39,860 nt of DNA from a virus. The stretch covers positions 1 through 39,860 of the IMG/VR virus record IMGVR_UViG_3300025131_000121. One strand, 5' to 3'. The position numbers and the translations under genes are program-made. Shown here piece after piece: positions 6,215-15,300 of this stretch (positions are counted from its first letter, which is position 1; every line of letters begins with the position of its first letter). Below the pieces are notes generated by a model, which made no database searches, was not told the origin of the DNA, and saw nothing but the letters and a program-made list of their open reading frames with translations.

Positions 6215-7009
6215 ATGGGAAAAACAACATCGGTAACAAAATCTAAAAAAACACAATCAAGTGCAAATGCAAAGAAAGATATCTTTGCTGTCGTACAGGC
6301 CAGGCGTGATAAATACGCCATGGTTTTACCCGATTCGGGCCAGGCAGATAGGTTTGTTTCCGCCTGCTTAATAGCCATTTCTATGGACGTGAAACTTCAA
6401 CAGGCCAATAGAGACAGTCTATTAAAGGCTATCATGGAATCTGCTCGCTATGGGTTAGAGCCAAACTCTCCACTTGGAGAGGCGGCTTTAGTATGCTACG
6501 GCAGTAAGGTCGAGTTTCTTATTGAGTATCGTGGGATGCTGAAATTGGCATGGCAATCGGGATTGGTCGAGATGATTGATTATGATATCATTAAAGAGAA
6601 CGACCAATTTGAATTTCAAAAGGGGTTTAATGCGAAGTTTGAACACTCGCCATTGCTGACTGGTGCAAGAGGAAAACCTATTGCATATTACGCCTACGCC
6701 GAAATCAAGGGCGGTGGTAAGGTATTAACCTTAATGAGCAAAGATGAGATCGTTGAGCATGGCAAGCAATACTCTAAAAGTTTTGGGGTAAAGTCAAGTC
6801 CCTGGCAGACAAACTTTGATGCTATGGCTATTAAAACCGTGTTGAGACAGTTGGTGGATAAGAAGTTACCGAAATCAACAACGGTTGAGGGCAGAACACT
6901 TGCTCGTGCTGGTCACATAGAAGATATTCCCGAAGAGAGAATCCAGGAGTATGATGCGACTGCTGATGTTATTATTGATAATGCCCCAGGTGAAATACCG
7001 TTTGAATAA
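6215..7009 (+). CDS. recT: RecT-family single-strand annealing protein (264 aa)
   Basis: Family-typical segments are present in order: 'LLKAIMESARYGLEPNSPLG' near 69-88, 'VEFLIEYRGMLKLAWQSG' near 104-121, 'GKPIAYYAYAEIKGGGK' near 150-168, 'MSKDEIVEHG' near 174-183, and 'SPWQTNFDAMAIKTVLRQL' near 195-213. RecT proteins coat ssDNA tails and anneal complementary strands. The C-terminus ends 'APGEIPFE', an acidic IPF tip like that of the 107-aa protein encoded at 3762. The start ATG follows AGAAAGGAAGAATA. The gene pairs with the upstream YqaJ nuclease, and a structured intergenic RNA follows it. Confidence 0.92.
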   Translation: MGKTTSVTKSKKTQSSANAKKDIFAVVQARRDKYAMVLPDSGQADRFVSACLIAISMDVKLQQANRDSLLKAIMESARYGLEPNSPLGEAALVCYGSKVEFLIEYRGMLKLAWQSGLVEMIDYDIIKENDQFEFQKGFNAKFEHSPLLTGARGKPIAYYAYAEIKGGGKVLTLMSKDEIVEHGKQYSKSFGVKSSPWQTNFDAMAIKTVLRQLVDKKLPKSTTVEGRTLARAGHIEDIPEERIQEYDATADVIIDNAPGEIPFE

Positions 7010-7019
7010 AATTCAATTT

Positions 7020-7092
7020 GTGGGGCGAGGTTCATCGGGTTGGTTACCCGTAGCGGTTCATTTCAGATCCCGCTTCTTCCGCCTTGCCCCAC
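7020..7092 (+). ncRNA. Structured intergenic RNA, three-way junction with tRNA-like arms
   Basis: An 11-bp outer stem joins 7020-7030 (GTGGGGCGAGG) to 7082-7092 (CCTTGCCCCAC) with one G-T wobble. Inside are two hairpins. The first, CGGGT 7036-7040 with ACCCG 7046-7050, can also be read as an anticodon-like arm with the seven-base loop TTGGTTA. The second, AGCGG 7052-7056 with CCGCT 7070-7074, has a loop beginning TTCA and ending ATC, like an expanded T-arm. There is no D-arm and there are extra bases before the 3' outer strand, so it is not a normal tRNA. It fills most of the 107-base gap between recT and the RusA gene. It could be a degenerate tRNA, a regulatory RNA or an mRNA processing structure. 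Confidence 0.55.
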
Positions 7093-7116
7093 CTCTTCAA
7101 AAAATGGAGATATCTA

Positions 7117-7584
7117 ATGGGAATTGAAATAGAGGTTAATGGAAACCCTGTAGCGCAAAAAAGACATAGACACACACGCACAGGGCATGTCTACGATCCT
7201 TCATCTAAAGATAAGGAATTATGGAAAAAGATGTTAGCACGATACGCCATATCTAAACCGTTGGCGGATGAGTTAGTAGTGCTATTAAGGTTTACCATCG
7301 CACGCCCTAAATCTCATTATCGGACCGGAAAAAACGCACACCTCATTAAGGGTAGTGCACCAAAAAAACATATCCAACGCCCTGACATAGATAATTTTGT
7401 TAAGTTTTACCTTGATGTTCTCCAAGACATGGGCATGTACGAGAATGATAGCCAAATTATAACCATCATTGCAGAAAAGAAATGGGGGAAACATGGACGG
7501 GTTGAAATATGTATTGACGAGGAAGCCACCTTTGATGAACAAGCAGCGTTTTGGGGATGGAACGATGAAATTTACACCGCCTAA
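7117..7584 (+). CDS. RusA-like Holliday junction resolvase (155 aa)
   Basis: The start is ATG 7117 after TGGAGATATCTA; the frame from 7084 starts inside the RNA element. RusA hallmarks are D90 and D92 in 'RPDIDNFVKFYLDVL', with N93, K96 and D100, then D111 in 'NDSQI' and K121/K122 in 'AEKKWG'. RusA enzymes are dimers that cut four-way junctions symmetrically using a cluster of aspartates. It follows the exonuclease and annealase, completing a resection-annealing-resolution set. The 3' end overlaps the next gene by about 20 bases. Confidence 0.88.
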   Translation: MGIEIEVNGNPVAQKRHRHTRTGHVYDPSSKDKELWKKMLARYAISKPLADELVVLLRFTIARPKSHYRTGKNAHLIKGSAPKKHIQRPDIDNFVKFYLDVLQDMGMYENDSQIITIIAEKKWGKHGRVEICIDEEATFDEQAAFWGWNDEIYTA

Positions 7585-8116
7585 AAATTACGAGAAAAAC
7601 AACCCCAATATATTAAAAAGGGTTGTGGATGATATGGAGAACGATAAACCATTCCATTATCTGTTCCTGGGAAACGCCGGTGTTGGCAAAACGGCGTTGG
7701 CAAAGTTAATTAGAAGATCATACCTAGATGAAGACTGGCGTTGGCTTAATGTAAGAAAATTCTATCGGAACTACATTGAACTGATGTCAACAAGTTATAA
7801 CGACAAGTATGATGTAATTAGAGATTCAGAAAAAATAATGAGAGCCAAGAATCTTGTTATTGATGATCTCGGAAACGAACGGCCTAACACAGCATCAGCA
7901 CATGATTATATGGGCAGTATGTTAGAAGAGAGGTATGACTGGTTAACTGTATCTAATAAAGAGGCTAGAACAATCATCACCACCAATCTAGGAGCCAATG
8001 AATTGCATCAAATCTATGGTGCAAGATTAATTGACCGCCTGGAAGGACTATTTACTATTATGAGATTTAAGAATCAATCGTTTAGGCGAGTTAATCGGGA
8101 AATAATTGAGGGCTAA
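7565..8116 (+). CDS. DnaC/IstB-like AAA+ ATPase, probable helicase loader (183 aa)
   Basis: Walker A 'GNAGVGKT' lies near residues 35-42, Walker B 'LVIDDLG' near 97-103, and the sensor-like 'TIITTNLGANEL' near 136-147. It ends with a short arginine-containing segment ('ARLIDRLEGLF'). This is the compact DnaC/IstB type that loads replicative helicase onto DNA. ATG 7565 is preferred (GGGGATGGAACG upstream), giving MKFTPPKNYEK; upstream alternatives at 7493 and 7535 are possible and would add up to 24 residues. The stop overlaps that of the convergent metallophosphoesterase gene. Confidence 0.85.
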   Translation: MKFTPPKNYEKNNPNILKRVVDDMENDKPFHYLFLGNAGVGKTALAKLIRRSYLDEDWRWLNVRKFYRNYIELMSTSYNDKYDVIRDSEKIMRAKNLVIDDLGNERPNTASAHDYMGSMLEERYDWLTVSNKEARTIITTNLGANELHQIYGARLIDRLEGLFTIMRFKNQSFRRVNREIIEG

Positions 8117-9387
8117 GAGTAAACCACTCCATCATAAATAAGTTCCCCGTTTTCTATGGGGATTAATTTTACATCAAATCTATACTCATCATAATCCACC
8201 ACAGCAAATCCTTGTTGCCAGTTCATTTGTGACGATCCTCCATGGGGCACCCTTCCGTCTATATGGGCTAAAGTTCCTATGGATGCGGCGGTATATATTA
8301 TAGGTTGTCCCCTATGCCAAACAGTATGACTTGCTGTTTCCAGGCGATGAACATGACCACAAATTGTAGAGTACCTTGCATTCTCCAAAAGTTTAGTCGC
8401 AGTTTGTCCCGATTTAGATCCAAACTTAATGCCGTGTATCACTGACAGGTTGTCATTGATCCAGTGTTCACCGTCGGGGTATGTATAGTAAATGATGTCC
8501 ATCTTATCTAAACCCAATAGGAAAGGGATGCTTAGTACCGGTTCTGAGTCGGGCATGTTGGCCACTCTAAGACCGTAGGCAACAACACTATTCTTAATGA
8601 TAGCATCTGTCATCCTCTGTTCGTGATTGCCACCCAGGTAATATATATCATTACAGTGTTTTCTTAATTCTGCTAGGTAGGTTCCAAGCCAGTCAATAGA
8701 CATCTGTGTGGTCATAGCAAATTCTGGTGAAACAAGATAATGAGTGGACCAATCTGCAAGATCTAATGCATCTCCCACAAGAATAACCTGTTCTGGTGCT
8801 AGACGTTTTATTAAATCCATAGCAAGATTGCAAGCATGTAGGTCATGTAAGGTAGTATATTTGCCTGTTTTAAAATCTCGCTTATAACCTACATGCATAT
8901 CAGAGAGAATAACCGCGCGTCGCAGGGACTTCCTAGGTTTACCGGGACGGGTAGCAGAAGAAAACGACGGCACGGTTGCTCCCTCAACAGTAGGCCAAAG
9001 GTGTTTAGTAGGTATACCCCTAATTAATGAGGCTTTGGCCTGATAATTTGTTTTAGTTGACCATATTACTTCTCCAGTATCACGGTCTTTATGCGACGAA
9101 CTAACGTCCCACTGGTTGATCTTCCATGATTCTACTTTCCAAGTGTCTTCGTCTACATTGAATGCACGTAGAAGAGACTCGAGTGTTGGAACTTTATCCT
9201 GTGGTTTCCCGGTGAGTACAGCGTTGTTACCGTCCTCTTGCCAGGAAGTTTCCTCAGCCTTTGAGTATTTATACTCTTCCTGAAACCACTTACTACATTT
9301 TGTACAGAAATATCTTGATTTGCCAGAAGCATGCTTACCTCGGCTCTGGGTTCCCGAGCCACAATGTGGACATCTGAAATCACTCAT
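8113..9387 (-). CDS. Calcineurin-like metallophosphoesterase with N-terminal zinc finger (424 aa)
   Basis: Residues 1-35 form a transposase/IS1-type zinc finger: C6, C9 ('CPHCGS') and C28, C31 ('CTKCSKWFQ'). Residues 60-150 are an unassigned linker. From about residue 155 the metallophosphoesterase motifs follow in order: 'SDMHVG' (about 161), 'VGDALD' (about 203), 'GGNHEQR' (about 251) and 'CGHVHR' (about 342). Such proteins hydrolyse phosphomono- or diesters, and phage versions include nucleases and SbcD-like enzymes. The DNA-binding finger points to nucleic acid as substrate, by inference. The start overlaps the stop of the giant gene by 8 bases, so it is translated as the last gene of the late operon. 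Confidence 0.85.
   Translation of the reverse strand: MSDFRCPHCGSGTQSRGKHASGKSRYFCTKCSKWFQEEYKYSKAEETSWQEDGNNAVLTGKPQDKVPTLESLLRAFNVDEDTWKVESWKINQWDVSSSHKDRDTGEVIWSTKTNYQAKASLIRGIPTKHLWPTVEGATVPSFSSATRPGKPRKSLRRAVILSDMHVGYKRDFKTGKYTTLHDLHACNLAMDLIKRLAPEQVILVGDALDLADWSTHYLVSPEFAMTTQMSIDWLGTYLAELRKHCNDIYYLGGNHEQRMTDAIIKNSVVAYGLRVANMPDSEPVLSIPFLLGLDKMDIIYYTYPDGEHWINDNLSVIHGIKFGSKSGQTATKLLENARYSTICGHVHRLETASHTVWHRGQPIIYTAASIGTLAHIDGRVPHGGSSQMNWQQGFAVVDYDEYRFDVKLIPIENGELIYDGVVYS
8144..8170 (+). terminator. Weak terminator candidate for the + strand early transcript
   Basis: TCCCC (8144-8148) pairs with GGGGA (8158-8162) around a 9-base loop and is followed by TTAATTTT (8163-8170). It lies just inside the 3' end of the convergent gene, where early transcripts would need to stop. 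The stem is only five pairs, so this is tentative. Confidence 0.25.
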
Positions 9388-12300
9388 TTTCCTCCTGTTT
9401 TTTAAGCCTGTTTATTTCTTTCAAATTTTCCTCCATTATTTTAAGCCTTTTCATAACAGGTTCAAGTTCTAACTTCCTGGCCTCTGGGGAAGGTGCCATG
9501 TCGGGGTATTTTGCGTAGAACTTTTCAAGCGACGTTACTATCTCAACCAGGTGGCTATATCCTTGTTGAATATTTGCACGTTCCCTTAACATCTTTAATA
9601 GTCGTTCGCTCGTTTTCTTTTGTTCTAAGGTTAGTTTGTGTCTCTCATTTTCTTCAAGCCCCGCTTGCTTTAACTGGGTCTTATATTCTTTCAATTTTAA
9701 GTCGAGTTCTTTTATGGTTTTGGCATCCTCAAATAAGGCCTTACTCCATTCAATTTCAACATTACGTATTGCCGTAGAATACAGGCCACTGGCATCAAGT
9801 TCATTTTGAACACACGCTCCCCATGTTTCTTCTATCAGGGCCTCATTAACAGGTCGTGTCTTTAGGGCTTGCATATAATATTCCATAGCCTTATAGTTTG
9901 AAAACTTACGGCTTGGAAAGACTATATCACTTAGGTGGGCTTCTCGTTCTTCATCTAAAGCGGATTGCATGGAAAATGGAGTAAATGACATCATCCACAT
10001 TTCAAGTGTCTTCTTAAATTTATCCATTTTAGGATCATCATGGGCATATATTTGCCATCCCGATGCTGTCTTGCCCGTAAGTGTTGCAAAAAGATTATGA
10101 AGCAGTGGTGCAAACTTCCCTGTAAATTTCTTGATTGGGTGTAGAAAAAATTCTGGTACCTCTCTAAACTGCTTACCCGGAATAAGATAGCGTTCTGTAC
10201 CATCATCATTTCGACCCCAGAACAGGCTAAACTTTTCACCAGGTGCGTTGCCACGCATTGTATAATCCCAAAAATCCATATTATCTTTTTCAAGATACTT
10301 GTCTGGGTTCTCTTTCACATCATAATTTCTCATAAACATATTAAGAATCTGCGTTCCACCCCAATAAATAACTAAAGCCTTAATCCAAAAATTAATGCCC
10401 ATCATCATCCTCATTCGCCTTGCTTGAGGAGTCGTTCCTCGCGTGAAGGCCCCTAGTGGTGCCAACCCCTGGCGAACTGTGGAGACAAGCCAATCCGATG
10501 ATAAGAAATTTCTTCGTAGCCACTTTTGTGCCTCGGGAGAAACCATCAGCACATCCCAGTTTTGGCCACCAAACTGATCATTCGCAAGTTGTGCAATTTC
10601 GTATTTTGCTTCATCCATATTCTTTACTTTCTTTGGATCTAGCCTGGCGACGCGCTGACTGAATGCTATCACCTTAAATGCATCATGCATATAATCCCAC
10701 AATGCAAAGTCCAGTTTTCTATTGCCAGCAGCCACGCCCTTTACAAAAAGTCTAGGGAGTTTATAGGGACTCCATTTCGGTAAATCTCCAAACTTTTCAA
10801 CAAGACCATCTAATGCCTTTTGGATTCCTGCCGCGGGATAGTCTTGGGTTTTACCCAACTGTACACCATACTTTGCAGCCTCCGGTGCCATATCCATCAT
10901 CTCATCGAGCACAAGACTTCTTTCTTTAATGAGACCATCTTTTATGTAACTATATGGATTAACTATTTTGAGTGCACGAAGGAAACCAACATTGGTACAG
11001 AGGGCAGTTTCAAAAAGTGTTGCATTATGAAAGAGCGACATTCTTAGTTGGATCATCCTCTGCCATCCGTTAATTATATCGTAAGCATTCCCGAGTAGTG
11101 CAACAGCACCTATCTCAGATTTACGGGGACTTCCTAAAATTACATCAATTGATTTAGCAATTTCTGGATGTGCCCTTGCGTATTCTTTCGTGATAGGGTG
11201 TCTTAATATCGGATGTTTTATTTCTATCCAATTACTTGGTGCCAGGTCACTCGGTAGTAATAACTTCATTCCAGTGGGTTCTTCCAATCTTTTTATATCA
11301 TCCAGGAATTTTCTGTTTGCAATTGTTTTTATAGCAATCCCATTATGTATTCTGAGTATCTCAGCAATATCTAGAATCTTTGGTTTGAGACCGAGTTCTA
11401 TAATACCAGCAGAGAGAGTAGGAATGTACCGCTTCTTTTCAAATGGGTTCATCGTTTGAAACCAACCAGAGACCTCGGAAACTCTATTAGGCTCGAGATC
11501 CCAGATGTGGGTAACATAATCCTCAATTTGCTTATCACTTAGATCCTTGTTCGACTTGACCATCATATCCCAAACGTGGGTCATTTGTTTCTCATATGCC
11601 CCACCTTTTTTTACCAGGTTTTCTAATCGCTTGACAACTTTCTTGTCACTCAGTAGGTCAGCAAGATCTGATCGCCCGATTCCATTGAGTAATCCCTTTG
11701 TTTGTTTGATACTTTCAGGGAGGTGTGCTTTTTCTATAATAAACGACAGTAATTCACGTTCTAGTAGTGTTGTTCGTTGTTTAATATTCTCAATTGTATG
11801 GTTCATAAATAAAACTTCTTTACCAATAAAACCACGGCGAGTCATAATAACGCTTCTAAAGGAATTTTTAATAGCACGACGTGCTTTTCTAATCCTGCGT
11901 GGGATCCAATCCAGGACAGCGGCAAGTCCATCTCTAGTACCAAGACTTTCGTCCATCTTAGCAACCGTTTCTTTATTCTTCTCTGATAGTTCTCGCCTGA
12001 TCCTTCGCGTTAATCCCTCAAAGTCATTAGAAATATTAAAAGGATATTCTAATTCTTTAGTTTTGGTCTCTTGAATCTCTTTCTTTGATGCCTTTTTAGT
12101 GGGGATACGCCTTAGTGCATGCTTAACTGTTGGTGGTTTTTTTGGTGGTGCTTTTTTAGCCAAGTCTTTTGAAAGCCCCAGTGCTCTCATTAAAAGTTCA
12201 ACTTCTGGAGATTCAGAACGATTCATAAAAAAATTATATTGATTCATCATCATCCATGCTGTGTTACCTTTGTATTTCTCTGGCAATTTAGATTTGCTTA

Positions 12301-15300
12301 CCACATCATTAAACGAGATTGGTGTATCTAGTTTCTTGAAAAGAGAAAATAAAACTTCAATTGGGTATACCTCATGTGGATAGAGTCGATCATCGCCTCT
12401 ACGTATTTCTTTAAATTTACCAACACCCACGATATTACCATAGAGGCTCTCTGCACCTTCTACAGAAGCCACCTTAGCCAGAGATGTTAAGGCGACACCC
12501 TTTTGTAGTCCAGCAGCCTTAACCCACGGGTGATTTTGTTTTATCCAATATCTCTCTTTTTTTATTTTATCTTTATCAGCATTCTTTATTGCTGTTTTTA
12601 ATGCTTCTTCATGTGGTTTTATATCTTTTAGGGCCCTGTTGTATACCTCTTTTGTTTTTGGAGTTCGCACTTTGTTACCGGCTTCCCCATTAGCCATTAG
12701 AATTGCCTTACGGCAAAGTTCCTGGAATATTGGATTAACCCTAAGAGGCTTTAGAGGATCGTTATAGGCGACAATCGCAACGGTATCAAAGCCAGCGTTG
12801 GCTAATTTTTCTAGGAAGGCGGCACCATTCTCGCTAAAAGCCCAGGCATGATATACCTCACCATATTCTATTCCTTTAACGGCTCTCTCGCCCGTCATGC
12901 CAACGCCGATACAGTCGCCACCTATGAAGGCAACACCATTAAAATTAGAAGGTATATCACCCTCATAATACATAATCGTTTCTCTTTCCGAACTTCTCAT
13001 AGATCTAGGTACCTCTACGGTTACCTGTACCATTTCCTTACCCTCAAACATCACGGTGCGTTTTGAAATTAATTTAGCACCAGAAATCCCGCCATAGGCA
13101 CCCGCTACTTCACCATCAAAGACTGCCCCTGTATTTTCTGGGATTGGTTCGTTGCCAAGCATACCTGGTTTAAAGTCTTTTTCCACTCCTATTGCTGTTT
13201 TGGGATCAAACTTTGGAAAAACATTCCCCGTCATTTTATTAATTACATTAGGACCATCTGTCTGTGCACCTACATAGCCTGAGAATCTATTTACCAGTTC
13301 GTTAGGGATCCAAACATGTTTAGCAATATGAGGATTTTCCTTCGCGTAACCCATCACATTAAAGACAAAGGCCTGTTCAAAGAGTTCTCCCCTTCCAGGA
13401 AGATCTTTAATGCCTCGTTTTTTAGCGTCTGCTATTACTTCTTTTTCCCAGTTGTCGATTCTTTTTCCGAGGTCGGGGTCTGTTCTGTCGATGACACCTC
13501 TGCATTGGTGACAGATTTCTTCAAGCCCAACCGCTGGGCTAAGTAGTCCACGACGGAGTATGATTTGTCCCGTCCCGTCAGGATTACTTTGCGAGAGACC
13601 TTCTTCTTTAAGTCTGTAGAGTTGTTTTCCTGCGACATAGCCTTTTTCTCCTTTTTTTAATAGATTTGCGGGATTCACTTCGTGCGGATACCCTATTCCT
13701 TTCAATTGTTTGGCTGAGAGGATAAGATCTTTTGCCCTTTCGACACTAATCTTAACGCCATTGAAGAATGGGTTTTTTTCAAGATGCTTTACAACCTCTA
13801 TTAACTTTGGAGAGGTCCCTTTCGGCCATTGTTCTTTAACCTTGCGAATTATATTCAGCATCTTGTTTCTGAGGGGGTCTATTGCGACCTCACTGCTAGC
13901 CTCAATTTGATTACCGGTTGAGTAATTTCCGGATGCTTCTTTTATTTTCTCAGTAACTTTAGGTTCCTGTAGTGACCATTTCGGTAGTCCTTTTTCCTTA
14001 AAATCATCTATGAATTTTTTTGTAAAGAAAGTCATTCTAAATGGGGTTTTCCCGAGTTTTCCACGATTCCAAACCTGGTTTAGTTCTATCGTCATTCCCC
14101 ATTTCTTAAGATATTTCTTAAGAAAGTTTCCTATCCTGTCATCATAGTGTTTTTTCATTCCCAGGCCGCCGATAGTGAGTTGATCTCCTGTAAAATCACC
14201 ATTGTAAAGGTTAGAGTTGATATCCTTACGAATTTTTGATGACATTGGTCTACCAAGCATATTATCTAGCGAAACATGATCAAAGTGGTCACCAATTTTT
14301 GTTTTTCCATTTAGTGGTATAAGATGGGTAACTTTTCTATTCCCGTCCTTAAACCCTGTAACTCGTACCCACAAATCTTTCATCTCAATATCTTTTCTAG
14401 CGTAAAGATCAGAGAGTTTTTGCGGATGCCCCATTCCTTTCAATTGAAATAAATGGGGAACCTTTAATTTAAGAGAAGGATAATCTTTTAAGAGCCTTTC
14501 TCGTGTAAATAAAGGTAAATCGCTCCACTCTGCATCCAGATCCCATTCAATTTTATCTACCCGCATCCGCAGATCATTCTCATATCTTTCTATTTGTCTT
14601 AATCCCGATGTCAGTGAAATTCCTGAATAGCCTTCCTGTACAGCAATTGCTAACATTCTGCGGAGACTAAACTTCCACCATTCCTCACCCTTCATAGGAT
14701 AATTAGGTAACCTTTTTCTGTTCAGCATAGTAAGTGCCTTAACCGCCACTTTTTGTTTGCTATCCGAGGAAAAAGCATGCCTAATACGGATTTTTACACC
14801 ATCAGGACCTTTATAATACCAACGATAGTACTGTGACGCACCTGTGTCAATGATTTCAGAGCCCTCCGGTAACTCGGATAATTGATATCCTACGCCCGCC
14901 TTTCCTAACTGATGGACATCCGCTTGAGACTCGTCAAGGTGAAATACTCTGTTGCCCTGTCCTACCTTGTCGCTCGGTGATCTGGGTACAATGAAATCAT
15001 TTACCCTAATCCATGCTAACTTTCGGTCTGAAGTGCCTGGAAAATGTCTTCTATTTTGAACTTCTCTAGCGAATTTACCGGATAGTTCAAAGATTATCTC
15101 ACGGTGGTTATGTCCCCCCTCCTCAGAGTATTCTTTATACTCTAATGAACTTTGTGTTATCATCGCATCCACTTTATCTTTAAGTAATTCGTTAGCCGAC
15201 CTTTCTGCCTTTAACATGGCGGTTTGAAAATCCTCAATTGCTCCACCTACCTGTCTTATGCTCAGATCCGCATGGTCCTTGATATAGATAGTATGCGCTA

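Noticed and set aside
7020-7092. Functional tRNA
   Set aside because: There is no D-arm, the T-loop is too long, position 37 would be T, and extra bases separate the T-arm from the outer stem.
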